A stretch of DNA of 64,000 nt. Origin: Candidatus Pelagibacter sp. (GTDB lineage Bacteria > Pseudomonadota > Alphaproteobacteria > Paracaedibacterales > CAIOTO01). Position 1 is the stretch's first letter. Each line of letters starts with the position of its first letter. Under the pieces are notes generated by a model. The model saw only the letters and a list, made by a program, of their open reading frames with translations, searched no databases and had not been told where the DNA came from. Location of the stretch: NCBI GenBank assembly GCA_013823725.1, contig PNMQ01000008.1, positions 1-64,000 of the forward strand, given 5' to 3'. This document shows, in pieces, positions 36,632 through 45,952 of the stretch. The translations under genes and the position numbers were made by a program.

Positions 36632-39293
36632 CTTTCTTTAAAGTGTATGATTTTAATTCAGACAACAGCTCGGATAAAACATTCATACTTTGTAAAGGTG
36701 TTAATTCGTTAATATTGATGCCCTCTAGTTTTTCTAAAACTTCAGAAGGTATTTTTGAATTAGATTCTTCAAAAGTATGCGTAATAATATTACCATTCGT
36801 TTGATGCATAGGAATAGATTTATTATTTTGTATTAATACTTTTGCGCGGTCTATCACACTTCGCGGCAAACCTGCTTTTGATGCAACATATAGTCCATAA
36901 GACTGATCTGCTTTACCTGCTATAATACTATGTTTAAATACAATTTTATCTTTATCTGTCACAACTTCTGCCTGAAGAAAATATAGTCCAGCTAAGTTCT
37001 CTAGTAGGTCAGTCAACTCGTGATAATGGGTTGCAAACAAACAACGACAACGAATATTATTCAAGATGTATTCACTAACGGCCTGTGCAATAGCCAAACC
37101 ATCTTGTGTAGATGTCCCTCTTCCTAGTTCATCAAGAATAACAAAAGAACGATCAGTTGATAAATGTAAGATACTTGCAGTTTCAATCATCTCCACCATA
37201 AAAGTAGAACGACCGGATGCTAAATCGTCTGATGCACCCACCCTTGATGATATGCGATCAACAATACCAATATGTGCAAAATGAGCTGGCACATACATCC
37301 CCATTTGAGCCATCAAAATAATCAAAGCATTCTGTCTTAAATAAGTACTTTTACCACCCATGTTGGGGCCAGTAATAATACCCATGAAACTTTTTTGATC
37401 CATAAAAGAGTCATTCGTTGTAAAACACTCGTCATTCTTCATAAGGATTTTTTCAATAACTGGATGACGACCTGCTTTGATTGTTAATTGCAACGATTCA
37501 TCAATGGTGGGTCTAACATAGTTTTTTTGAACAGCTAATTTGGAATGAGATAAAAACACATCTATTTGGGCAATAATTTGAAAGGTCTTCAATAATGAAT
37601 CCGTATTTTTTTGGATTTCTTGAACTATTTCGTCAAATAGTTCAATTTCTTTGGCAACCTGCAGATCATGGGCTGCATTAAGTTTTTGATCTAAATCGGA
37701 CAATTCAAGTGTAGTGTAACGATAATTATTAGCTAATGTTTGTCTATGAACGAAAAAATCTGGCACTTTATCAAGGTGACTTTGACTGATTTCAATAAAC
37801 AAGCCCAACATATGATTATGCTTAATTTTCAGCGTTGTGATGTTTGTTTGTTGTTGATATTGTTCTTGCAAATCTTGAAGTATTTGATGACTGTCTTTTT
37901 GTAATTTTTTATATTCATCAAGATCGATATTGTAACCCTGCTTAATAAAACCACCATCACGCTTTAACAATGGTAAATTTTCTGATTCAACGGAACTTAT
38001 CAGGGTATAGTAAAGTGGATTTATCTGATCTAGTTTAGAAGACCAAGATTTCATTTTTTGAAGCAGAAAAATACTTGAAACATCCAATGTTATAGAATGA
38101 TCTTTCAAAATATCGCCTAGCTTTATGGCACATTCCAACGTTTGTTTCAAAGCAGCCAAATCGCGAGGTCCACCTTTTCCAAAACATAAGCGTGTAAATG
38201 CACGTTCCCCATCCGGACATTGGCTCAAAGCATCGTCTAATACTTTGCTAAAAGTTTGGTCTTTAACGAAGCACTCAATAAAATCAAGCCGCTTTTGAAT
38301 CGATTGAACAGATAACAAAGGTGAAGATAAATGCCTTTGCAATAACCTTGATCCCATGGATGTCAAAGTTAAGTTTATCACTGAAAAAAGTGTATCTGTC
38401 TGTTGACCATTAGCAGAAAACATTAATTCTAAACTTTTTCGTGTGGAACTATCTATTTGCATGAATTCATTTGCATGATGAATAATGGGCAACTTCAAAT
38501 AAGGCAAAGAATCTTTAGATGTTAACGAAATATATTCTAAAGCAACACCTGAAGCCGTTAACATGCAGTTATCTAGGTTTCCTAAAATTTCAAGAGAAAG
38601 GATATTAAAAAAATCTTTTATTTTTTCACTGCAAGTATTTACATTAAAACGTATATCGGGTAGAGGATGACATCTGTCATGATATGAAGATAAGACTTGC
38701 CACAAATAACTTTGGGAATTTCTATATGCAGATTCTGGAATACAAATTTCTGCAGGATCAATTCTTGCTATAGAGTGCACAACATCTTCAAATGCAGATG
38801 CTTCAATAAAATAATCACCCGTCGAAACATCAATATAACTTAAGCCATAATTTTGAGATTTTTCTTTTATACCAGGTGCAATAACAAGCAAATAGTTATG
38901 AGCTGAATTTTTTAAAAAAGATTCTTCAACAAGTGTCCCAGGTGTTAAAATACGAACAACATCACGAGGAAGAGGCCCTTTTAAACCCTTCTTTTTTGCA
39001 GACTCTGGGGTTTCTGTTTGTTCACAGATGGCAACACGATATCCTTTATTCAATAATTTAGCAACATAATGTTCATAGCTATGAAAAGGAACACCACACA
39101 TAGGAATGTCGGTATCTTCCGTCTTGCCACGTTTAGTTAAAACAATCTGAAGCTCTTGAGATGCACAAACAGCATCATCAAAAAAAAGTTCATAAAAATC
39201 ACCCATGCGATAAAACAGAATTTCTGTAGGATGCTTTTTTTTAAGTTCCCAATACTGTTGCATCATAGGGGTCATATTTTGGATTTGGTTCAT
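36624..39293 (-). CDS. mutS: DNA mismatch repair protein MutS
   Basis: This 889-residue mismatch-recognition ATPase has the mismatch-binding motif [10 protein letters not shown] (residues ~23-32; Phe-x-Glu equivalent), connector, lever and clamp domains. Its ABC-type ATPase has Walker [10 protein letters not shown] (~627-635) and Walker B/signature [15 protein letters not shown], then FATHYHEL. The C-terminal ~60 residues form the usual tetramerisation tail. The length matches alphaproteobacterial MutS. It is followed by hisC with an 8-bp overlap. Mismatch repair is retained, so high mutation from its loss is not expected. Confidence 0.97.
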   Translation of the reverse strand: MNQIQNMTPMMQQYWELKKKHPTEILFYRMGDFYELFFDDAVCASQELQIVLTKRGKTEDTDIPMCGVPFHSYEHYVAKLLNKGYRVAICEQTETPESAKKKGLKGPLPRDVVRILTPGTLVEESFLKNSAHNYLLVIAPGIKEKSQNYGLSYIDVSTGDYFIEASAFEDVVHSIARIDPAEICIPESAYRNSQSYLWQVLSSYHDRCHPLPDIRFNVNTCSEKIKDFFNILSLEILGNLDNCMLTASGVALEYISLTSKDSLPYLKLPIIHHANEFMQIDSSTRKSLELMFSANGQQTDTLFSVINLTLTSMGSRLLQRHLSSPLLSVQSIQKRLDFIECFVKDQTFSKVLDDALSQCPDGERAFTRLCFGKGGPRDLAALKQTLECAIKLGDILKDHSITLDVSSIFLLQKMKSWSSKLDQINPLYYTLISSVESENLPLLKRDGGFIKQGYNIDLDEYKKLQKDSHQILQDLQEQYQQQTNITTLKIKHNHMLGLFIEISQSHLDKVPDFFVHRQTLANNYRYTTLELSDLDQKLNAAHDLQVAKEIELFDEIVQEIQKNTDSLLKTFQIIAQIDVFLSHSKLAVQKNYVRPTIDESLQLTIKAGRHPVIEKILMKNDECFTTNDSFMDQKSFMGIITGPNMGGKSTYLRQNALIILMAQMGMYVPAHFAHIGIVDRISSRVGASDDLASGRSTFMVEMIETASILHLSTDRSFVILDELGRGTSTQDGLAIAQAVSEYILNNIRCRCLFATHYHELTDLLENLAGLYFLQAEVVTDKDKIVFKHSIIAGKADQSYGLYVASKAGLPRSVIDRAKVLIQNNKSIPMHQTNGNIITHTFEESNSKIPSEVLEKLEGININELTPLQSMNVLSELLSELKSYTLKKVA

Positions 39294-39410
39294 ATTGATA
39301 AATTAAAAAACACATGTAATTTATTCAGTGATCTTAGCAGGATCCAACCCTAAATTCAAATATTCACTTTCAGAAATTAAATAAAAAATACTTATATTAA
39401 TCTAATCATT

Positions 39411-40202
39411 TTATTTCTTCATTTTAGATATATATATTAACAGAAAGTTTTCGTTGAAAATGTTGTGGAACTCTTTGCTGAAAGAAAATATTTTTACAAT
39501 TTTATCAATCTCATCGCTCATGTCATAATACACTTCATACTGCGTATCTACCCAAAAACTTTTACCCGCTTTTCCTGCTCTGTATAGTTCTTTATACTCA
39601 AAATTATCGTTAATGCTATCTTTCCAAAAATTCTTATACTCTTGAGTTTCTGCTAATGCAGCATTTACCAAAACACTGTGATGCTTACCTTTTATTTCAT
39701 TAAATACAAAGCCAAAGGTATCAAGATAATGGTTGCTTGCATTTATAATTAATCCTTCTTTTGAAAATTCAAGGAAGCAATCGCTTTGATAGCAAGTTTT
39801 TATACAACTCAAAGCATCAAAATCAACATTTGGAATGTGATTCATTATCTCATGTTTAATTAATGCTATCTTTAAAATCTTGCGAACGTCACCACCATCA
39901 TCCTTGATTGGATTATAGCTTGCCTCAAAACAAAGAAAATCACCCCACTTATTAATACGTCTTACTTCTGCATTAAAAAAATGTCCTGATCTTAATTGAT
40001 TCCAAAACTGAGCATACTGATCACTTTGTTTTAAATTATCTTCTACGAAAATACTATGATGCTGACCTCTAATTTCATCAAGTTCATATCCCATTACGTT
40101 CAAAAAGTTTTCATTAGCATCGATAATGATTCCTTCCGTCGTAAATTCTATCATGACATGCGAAAGACTAATTGCTTCAAAATATTTTTTTTCATCTATC
40201 AT
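39411..40202 (-). CDS. Tandem PAS-domain protein without output domain
   Basis: This 263-residue protein contains two PAS domains (residues ~8-112 and ~125-240). Each starts at an EF-x-x-EGIIIDANENFL-type strand and includes GY-ELDEIRGQHHSIFV or GFVFNEIKGKHHSVLV, near-duplicates of each other. This pair is typical of the sensory half of soluble chemoreceptors, where it is followed by an MCP signalling hairpin. Here the protein ends shortly after the second PAS, and no kinase, cyclase or MCP segment follows. It is a stand-alone sensor, an adaptor, or a truncated receptor. Confidence 0.85.
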   Translation of the reverse strand: MIDEKKYFEAISLSHVMIEFTTEGIIIDANENFLNVMGYELDEIRGQHHSIFVEDNLKQSDQYAQFWNQLRSGHFFNAEVRRINKWGDFLCFEASYNPIKDDGGDVRKILKIALIKHEIMNHIPNVDFDALSCIKTCYQSDCFLEFSKEGLIINASNHYLDTFGFVFNEIKGKHHSVLVNAALAETQEYKNFWKDSINDNFEYKELYRAGKAGKSFWVDTQYEVYYDMSDEIDKIVKIFSFSKEFHNIFNENFLLIYISKMKK

Positions 40203-40312
40203 AACTACTTTTACTAAAGCTTCATTATTAAATGATTTCTTAGTTATGATAAACTTAATCGATAAAAATTTAATTAATTTTCAGAACTAATACAAGTTTT
40301 TAGGTATCAGAT

Positions 40313-41584
40313 TTAAACTTTACCAAAAATAACTGATGCATTTGTTCCGCCAAAACCGAAAGAATTAGACATTGTATATCTTATCTTCTTTTCTAATGCC
40401 TTGTGGGGTATCAAATTAAGGTCACATTCTTCGCTGGGTTCATCCAAATTCAATGTTGGCGGCATCAAACCATTTTGCATTGCCAAAATGGAATAAATAG
40501 CTTCCACACTTCCTGCAGCACCCAAAAGATGACCTATTGCAGATTTGGTAGATGACATGTGAAGCTTATATGCTTCTTCAGCAAAAAGTCTTTTAACTGC
40601 TTTAATTTCCACCAAATCACCTAAAGGTGTGGATGTACCATGAGCATTAATATAATCTATTTGGTCTAAATCTATTTTTGAATTTTTGACTGCTGCTCTC
40701 ATCGCCCTAAACGCACCTGATCCTTCAGGTTCTGGAGCTGTTAAATGATGAGCATCTCCGGACATACCATAGCCTAGAACTTCGGCATATATTTTTGCAC
40801 CACGTTTAATTGCGTGCTCTTTTTCTTCTAGAACTAAAATACCCGAACCTTCACCCATAACAAAGCCATCTCTTTGCATATCCCATGGACGTGATGCCAT
40901 TTCTGGTCTGTCGTTAAAGGCCGTTGATAAAGCACGTGCAGCGCTAAATCCTGAAAATGAAATGCGGCAAACTGATGCTTCTGCACCACCGCATACCATA
41001 ACATCTGCATCACCAAAAGCAATCAATCTTGCAGCATCGCCAATAGCATGAGTACCTGTTGCACACGCTGTAACAGGAGCGTGATTAGGTCCTTTAAAAC
41101 CGTATTTTATAGAAACATGACCTGAGGCTAAATTAATTAAAGATGCAGGAATAAAAAATGGACTGACGCGACGAGGTCCTTCAGCATTTAAAATTTTAGA
41201 AGTTTCGTCAATACGAGGCAAACCACCTATTCCAGAACCGATCATAACACCAGTTCTTTCAAGGGATTCTTCATCTTGAGGCAACCACCCGGAATCTTTT
41301 ACAGCTTCTTCAGCAGCAACCAAAGCATAGGCTATAAAAGTGTCCATACGTCGTTGTTCCCGGACAGGGACAATTGATTCAAGCCAAAGCTTTCCATCTG
41401 CTGTATCTTCTGAGGAATCGGCTCTCGGAATCATACCCGCAATTTTTGCAGGTAAATCATCAGTTTGAAATGTTGAAATTTTTGAAATCCCAGATTTCCC
41501 TTGAATTAATTTTTCCCAGTTATGCTTAACACCATATCCAAAAGGAGAAACTATTCCTAATCCTGTAACAACGACTTTTCTCAC
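40313..41584 (-). CDS. fabF: 3-oxoacyl-ACP synthase II (FabF)
   Basis: This 423-residue condensing enzyme elongates acyl-ACP in fatty-acid synthesis. The catalytic Cys174 sits in VTACATGTHA. The two histidines are in NAHGTSTPLGD and SAIGHLLGAAG, and the C-terminal glycine loop is NSFGFGGTNAS. The length is typical. acpP lies 15 bp upstream on the same strand, the usual acpP-fabF pair; fabD and fabG are not here. Confidence 0.97.
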   Translation of the reverse strand: MRKVVVTGLGIVSPFGYGVKHNWEKLIQGKSGISKISTFQTDDLPAKIAGMIPRADSSEDTADGKLWLESIVPVREQRRMDTFIAYALVAAEEAVKDSGWLPQDEESLERTGVMIGSGIGGLPRIDETSKILNAEGPRRVSPFFIPASLINLASGHVSIKYGFKGPNHAPVTACATGTHAIGDAARLIAFGDADVMVCGGAEASVCRISFSGFSAARALSTAFNDRPEMASRPWDMQRDGFVMGEGSGILVLEEKEHAIKRGAKIYAEVLGYGMSGDAHHLTAPEPEGSGAFRAMRAAVKNSKIDLDQIDYINAHGTSTPLGDLVEIKAVKRLFAEEAYKLHMSSTKSAIGHLLGAAGSVEAIYSILAMQNGLMPPTLNLDEPSEECDLNLIPHKALEKKIRYTMSNSFGFGGTNASVIFGKV

Positions 41585-41599
41585 AACAAAAACCTTTTA

Positions 41600-41842
41600 T
41601 TATGCAGCTTGTTGAGCTTCTGTAATATAATCAATAGCAGATTTTACAGTCACTAATTTTTCTGTTGATTCTGGTGGAATTTCAATTCCAAATTCACTTT
41701 CGAATTTCATAACCATTTCGGAAAGATCCAAACTGTCTACGCGAAAATCATCAATGAATTTTGCATTTTCAGTAATTTTTTCCAAATCCAAACTAAGATG
41801 TTCTGCAATAATATTTTTAACACGTAACGCGATATCTGACAT
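41600..41842 (-). CDS. acpP: Acyl carrier protein
   Basis: This 80-residue acidic acyl carrier carries the phosphopantetheine attachment serine in VDSLDLSEMV (Ser37). The pre-site sequence DDFRV departs from the common DLGAD. The rest (EFGIEIPPE, TVKSAIDYI) is standard. It is transcribed with fabF from the promoter at about 41886-41914. Confidence 0.96.
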   Translation of the reverse strand: MSDIALRVKNIIAEHLSLDLEKITENAKFIDDFRVDSLDLSEMVMKFESEFGIEIPPESTEKLVTVKSAIDYITEAQQAA

Positions 41843-41885
41843 TGTAATTTAATACCTATTTTATCAATAATTTATAACACTTTTC

Positions 41886-41914
41886 TTTATAACAGTTTTT
41901 TTCATTAAAAACAA
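41886..41914 (-). promoter_or_regulatory. Putative acpP-fabF promoter
   Basis: On the reverse strand, TTGTTT (41914-41909) and TATAAA (41891-41886) are separated by 17 bp, with about 43 bp to the acpP start. Confidence 0.5.
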
Positions 41915-41917
41915 GAT

Positions 41918-41950
41918 TCTTTTTAATATTTTTTTTAAATATTAAAAAGA
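41918..41950. repeat. 14-bp AT palindrome upstream of the acpP promoter
   Basis: TCTTTTTAATATT (41918-41930) is exactly reverse-complementary to 41938-41950, with one further T-A pair inside and a T5 loop. It lies just upstream of the -35 region of acpP and has no following T run. It is either an operator or an AT-rich structure element. Confidence 0.5.
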
Positions 41951-42149
41951 TATAGACGCAATAAATAAATATAAAAATGCTATATTTAAACAATTAGTAT
42001 TTAAGCAAAAAAAACAAATATCTTTTTTGCAATTAAAAAAACAATTTTTCACCTCCCAGACCCACTAAGTTTTTTTCAGATTAAAACCGCTTTAAATTTA
42101 CTATTCAACATATGGAACAAATCAATATTTTAATGTTGCGACAGTAAAA

Positions 42150-42179
42150 TTGTAACTCTCATTTATTTTATGATATTAT
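42150..42179 (+). promoter_or_regulatory. Putative rppH promoter
   Basis: TTGTAA (42150-42155) and TATTAT (42174-42179) are separated by 18 bp, about 22 bp before the first rppH start codon. Confidence 0.45.
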
Positions 42180-42200
42180 ACATTCACTTCAGCAAAAGAG

Positions 42201-42671
42201 ATGGTAAAAAGAGATATGAATCTTCGAAATTGTGTAGGAATTACCCTTCTCAACCATGAAAAAAAAATATGGTCTGGAGAAAGAATAGATCATCCAGGAT
42301 CGTTTCAAATGCCACAAGGAGGCATAGACGCTAACGAAACAGCTCTTGACGCAGCCTACAGAGAATTGTTTGAAGAAACAAGGATAGCTCGTCATAATAT
42401 AGAACTTATCTGTCAAGCAGCAGAAAAATATGATGTCTTATGGCCTGAAGAAGTTGCTCATAAAATTTGGGATGCTCGTTTTAGCGGTCAACGATATCAG
42501 TGGTTTTTGTTTAAACTTATTGACAAAGATACAACAAACATCAACACCTCACATCCAGAATTCAGATCTTATAAATGGGCATCACATTCAGAGATTATGG
42601 AAAACATTGTCAATTTCAAAAAAGACATGTATAAAAAAGTCATAGAAAAATTTTTAAAGCATTTACAATGA
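42201..42671 (+). CDS. rppH: RNA pyrophosphohydrolase RppH (Nudix)
   Basis: This 156-residue Nudix hydrolase removes pyrophosphate from 5'-triphosphate mRNA and so starts RNA decay. The Nudix box spans about residues 40-61 (GGIDANETALDAA, then YRELFEET), with the usual Gly after EET replaced by Arg. The RppH-specific PQGG and the aromatic QRYQWFLFKL are present. The first ATG at 42201 is used; ATG 42216, preceded by AAAAGAG, is an alternative. It overlaps the following transporter gene by 4 bp. Confidence 0.93.
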   Translation: MVKRDMNLRNCVGITLLNHEKKIWSGERIDHPGSFQMPQGGIDANETALDAAYRELFEETRIARHNIELICQAAEKYDVLWPEEVAHKIWDARFSGQRYQWFLFKLIDKDTTNINTSHPEFRSYKWASHSEIMENIVNFKKDMYKKVIEKFLKHLQ

Positions 42672-43426
42672 TCGATGAAATATTTATCCATTTTGTTAAT
42701 TTTTTAACTCAATTAGCCCCAGAAGCACCTTCTTTGCTACTAGTCATTTTATGCTTTGGGTCTATCATTTTTGCAAGCAAAATTGGACTTGAGGCACTTT
42801 TAGTTTATAATGCAATTTGCATTATTATTGGAAATATTCAAGTCTTAAAATTAACAGAATACTGGCTTTATTCAAATCCGGTATCTGTTGGCAACATTGT
42901 TTTCTCTTCAACTTTTATAGCAACAACCGTCATTATCCATAACTATGGAATGGAAGCTGCAAAAAAAAGCATAAAACTATCATTTTTAGCACAAATCTTT
43001 TTTGTTATAGCTATGGCCTTTAGCACTGGTCACAAAATCACTGGATTCGAGGGACAACAAGAGGTAGGGAAAGCATTCAAAATTTTATTTATTCCTCAAA
43101 TGAGATTTATCATTGCAAGCCTTATTTCCTTTGCAATTGGACAGTATTTAAACGTTTTTGCGTTTAGTATCCTTAAACAAAAACTAAATAACCAATACGT
43201 GTGGCTTGCACAAAATACAGCTAATGCTATCGCCGCAGTCGTTGATAATTTAGTGTTTAGTGGGCTTGCTTGGATAATTTTTGCCCCTAAAGCTATGGCT
43301 ACTAAAGATATGCTTCTAACCTATGTTTTACCTGGAATATTTTTCAGAATGCTTATTAATTTTGTAGGAACACCCGTAGTTTACAAAAGCTTCAACGTAA
43401 TAAATAAAAACAAAAAAACAAATTAA
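42668..43426 (+). CDS. VUT-family (YhhQ-like) queuosine-precursor transporter
   Basis: This 252-residue membrane protein has about six hydrophobic segments. It resembles the vitamin uptake transporter/YhhQ family: GNIVFSSTFIATTVIIHNYGMEAAKKSI (spread over ~77-104), the SFAIGQYLNVFAF segment and VWLAQNTANAIAAVVDNLVF. Members import the queuine precursors preQ0/preQ1 or queuine. The specificity here is inferred from the family only; no tgt or queA gene is in the window. It overlaps rppH by 4 bp, so translation is probably coupled. Confidence 0.85.
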   Translation: MIDEIFIHFVNFLTQLAPEAPSLLLVILCFGSIIFASKIGLEALLVYNAICIIIGNIQVLKLTEYWLYSNPVSVGNIVFSSTFIATTVIIHNYGMEAAKKSIKLSFLAQIFFVIAMAFSTGHKITGFEGQQEVGKAFKILFIPQMRFIIASLISFAIGQYLNVFAFSILKQKLNNQYVWLAQNTANAIAAVVDNLVFSGLAWIIFAPKAMATKDMLLTYVLPGIFFRMLINFVGTPVVYKSFNVINKNKKTN

Positions 43427-43431
43427 AATTC

Positions 43432-43460
43432 TTGAATTTATTCACTAAGACATATATAAT
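43432..43460 (+). promoter_or_regulatory. infA promoter
   Basis: TTGAAT (43432-43437) and a perfect TATAAT (43455-43460) are separated by 17 bp, 28 bp before the infA start codon. Confidence 0.65.
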
Positions 43461-43488
43461 AATCTAATAAGTTTTTTAAAAGTTAAGT

Positions 43489-43707
43489 ATGTCAAAAGAA
43501 GATTTAATCGAATTCACAGGTGTTATCACTGAAGTTTTACCCAACACAATGTTTCGTGTAAAATTAGAAAATGAGCACGTTATTCTAGCTCATACTTCTG
43601 GTAAAATGAGAAAAAATCGAATTAGAGTCTTAGCTGGTGACAAAGTAACCGTTGAAATGACCCCATACGATCTTACTAAAGGACGTATAACTTTTAGACA
43701 AAAATAG
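43489..43707 (+). CDS. infA: Translation initiation factor IF-1
   Basis: This 72-residue OB-fold factor binds the 30S A site during initiation. It matches IF-1 throughout ([52 protein letters not shown]). It has its own good promoter. No adjacent maf or ribosomal-protein gene is seen. Confidence 0.97.
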   Translation: MSKEDLIEFTGVITEVLPNTMFRVKLENEHVILAHTSGKMRKNRIRVLAGDKVTVEMTPYDLTKGRITFRQK

Positions 43708-43793
43708 TCTTAAAATAAATCCTCCACCTTACATATATAATTAATGTTCAAGATCTAGCATTAATTACTTTAATTAAGAATATTATTGATTTC

Positions 43794-44441
43794 CTACGCT
43801 GATCTTTGTGTTTTGTGCAAGGTCCATATTTTAACATGAGGATTCAATTCTTTTTTAAACGTCCAAACATCACGAACAGTTGCCGTAAGCCTAGAAGGAT
43901 TGTCGTAACACAAACCATCGCTATTAATTGTAGCTAACATCTGCTGACTTTCAAAATTGATAGTTATCAAAGCCTTACCATTTTCCACTTCAATAGAAGC
44001 AACTTCGGATTCAACATCTAAAAAATCCATTTCCATTTTTTCCTGACGCTTCACACGTTCTTCAATAGCCTGACGAAATTTTTCATAAATCTGAGGAGAA
44101 ACTAAATGGCTTAATTTGCTTAATTGTCCTTCAGCAAACAATGTAACAATGTGCTTAAATGCTTTTTGTGAACCCTTTAAAAAAAACTCTAAATCAAAAT
44201 CAGGCTCCTTTAGTTTAATTTTAGAAACATACTCATCGAATTTTCGATACGACAAATCATCTTCTTGCACTTGTTCTACTTTATCTTGAGATAAAACAAT
44301 AACGTTATCTTCAGGTTGGTTTAAATCATTTTGACCAACATTCCAATCCATCTTTTTTTCAAAGCCGTCTCTAGAACCTAATACAGACCATAATCTATAA
44401 AAAATAAATCCTGTTGCAGCTATTAGCAAAATAGTTTCCAT
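43794..44441 (-). CDS. Tim44-like domain protein (TimA)
   Basis: This 215-residue protein has one N-terminal transmembrane helix (residues ~2-20), a polar linker, and a C-terminal Tim44 domain (~75-213). The domain opens with FDLEFFLKGSQKAFKHIVTLFAEG (spread over ~78-102), then LVSPQIYEKFRQAIEER, and ends in the typical RDVWTFKKE with WTLHKTQ. Alphaproteobacterial TimA is related to the mitochondrial import protein Tim44 and is thought to act at the inner membrane; its bacterial role is not settled. Confidence 0.9.
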   Translation of the reverse strand: METILLIAATGFIFYRLWSVLGSRDGFEKKMDWNVGQNDLNQPEDNVIVLSQDKVEQVQEDDLSYRKFDEYVSKIKLKEPDFDLEFFLKGSQKAFKHIVTLFAEGQLSKLSHLVSPQIYEKFRQAIEERVKRQEKMEMDFLDVESEVASIEVENGKALITINFESQQMLATINSDGLCYDNPSRLTATVRDVWTFKKELNPHVKIWTLHKTQRSA

Positions 44442-44618
44442 AAATCAGAGCCCCTATGCTTTGTTCCTATTTATCTTTTCGCAAGATAATGAATATACCC
44501 TTAATTGTACTAAATTTAGAGATTTTAAACAAATCATATTCAAAAAATTCTGCGTGTAAAATCTTTAATTGATAAAGACAAATGATGAACAACCAACTAT
44601 CAGGACTCTAATTTTAAT

Positions 44619-45812
44619 CTATACAAATGTAGAAAACGTATTATCCAAAGAAGGATCTATCTTTAAAGTTTTATTCACATTATCAAAATTTTTATTCATC
44701 CAATTTTCAGCAGTCTGTCTACCTGCATTAAAAAGGCGAGAGATAAATTCCCAATCTGTGTTAAGTGCACTACTCATATTTAAGCCATCAAAAGCACTAT
44801 CGTTTTGAATAACATGCATATTTAGTCTTTTCATAGACGGGTCTTGAATAATACCTTGATCAATTAATTGTGTAATAAAATGTATGGCTCGCATTTCTCT
44901 AAGCAAGCATCCATTAAAAGTTATTTCTTTGAAACGATCTGAAATTTCTTCTCTTGTTTTAGGAATGTAATCAATATTAGATCGTCGTAATTGAACAATA
45001 AAAATATCTTGTGTATCACATTCATTAATAATAGGGTAAATGGCAGGGTTCGCTATAAAACCTCCGTCCCAATAATGTTCTCCATCAATTTCTACTGCTT
45101 GAAAAAGTTCAGGAAGACAAGCTGTTGCCATTAAAACATCCGCTGAAACATCATGGTTATTAAATATTTTAATTTTACCGGTTTTGACATGCGTTGCTGC
45201 TAAAAACAATTTTATTTTATCTTGTTGACGGATCACATCATAATCAAAAAAATCTGACAAAAAGTCCTTAAATGGATTCATATTTAAAGGATTGAATTCG
45301 TACGGTGTCGCATGGTGCACTGCGTAACTAAAGAAAAAGTCCTTTATTTTATTTGAAAAACGGTCTCTGAGGTTAGGATTATTATCCATTTTATCGAACA
45401 TATTATAATCTGAAAAAGATAAATCTGATGATAACTTACTCATAGATGACCAGTACCGATTCAAAAGATCTCTGGCATCTTGTGATTTTCCACCAGCAAT
45501 GCCTTGAACAACACATGCTGCGTTCATACCCCCAGCACTAGTACCTGAAACACCCAGAATTTCAAATTCATCCGTTTCAAGTAATTTATCAATAATGCCC
45601 CACGCAAAAGATCCATGAGCCCCTCCACCCTGTAAAGCAAGTCCAATTTTCTTTTTCGTTTTTTGGGCACTCATTTTATTATGAATTTTCTTGTTCTCTA
45701 ATTTCTCACTACCGTTATCTGTATGCGTGCTTGCGTTGGATTCAACATTATTTTTTTTAGTTTTTTCTGTAACCTTTGATTTTGTATTTTTTTCTCTTGT
45801 CATACTGTACAA
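44619..45812 (-). CDS. Patatin-like phospholipase with basic N-terminal extension
   Basis: This 397-residue protein has no signal peptide. Residues 1-~52 are Lys/Asn/Thr/Ser-rich, and the patatin domain follows with GGGAHGSFAWG (62-72), nucleophile elbow GTSAGG (Ser92) and catalytic Asp in DGGFIANP (Asp249). The dyad is intact, so phospholipase A activity is likely. It is closer to the cytoplasmic RssA/YlbK type than the exported patatin at 12.3 kb. Possible starts are TTG 45812, with GAGG 7 bases upstream, and ATG 45803. Secretion by a non-Sec route is possible but not shown. Confidence 0.9.
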   Translation of the reverse strand: MYSMTREKNTKSKVTEKTKKNNVESNASTHTDNGSEKLENKKIHNKMSAQKTKKKIGLALQGGGAHGSFAWGIIDKLLETDEFEILGVSGTSAGGMNAACVVQGIAGGKSQDARDLLNRYWSSMSKLSSDLSFSDYNMFDKMDNNPNLRDRFSNKIKDFFFSYAVHHATPYEFNPLNMNPFKDFLSDFFDYDVIRQQDKIKLFLAATHVKTGKIKIFNNHDVSADVLMATACLPELFQAVEIDGEHYWDGGFIANPAIYPIINECDTQDIFIVQLRRSNIDYIPKTREEISDRFKEITFNGCLLREMRAIHFITQLIDQGIIQDPSMKRLNMHVIQNDSAFDGLNMSSALNTDWEFISRLFNAGRQTAENWMNKNFDNVNKTLKIDPSLDNTFSTFV

Positions 45813-45952
45813 TCTCTTTCCTCAAGCACATTTCATCATAAAAAGATAAAATTTAAATCTTATTAATTAGATAGCAATATAATGCTTCATTTCTATTAAG
45901 AAATATTTAACAAAAGAAAAAAGGATAAATTAATCGTTTTTTTACTCTCGTA

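Larger units (their letters stand above)
41843..42200. other. 358-bp AT-rich divergent region between acpP and rppH
   Basis: It contains promoters facing both ways (41886-41914 reverse; 42150-42179 forward) and a 14-bp palindrome at 41918-41950. No open frame or structured RNA of note was seen in the rest. Confidence 0.55.

Noticed and set aside
41918-41950. Terminator upstream of acpP
   Set aside because: The stem is pure AT apart from the ends and is not followed by a T run on either strand; it sits upstream of both divergent genes.
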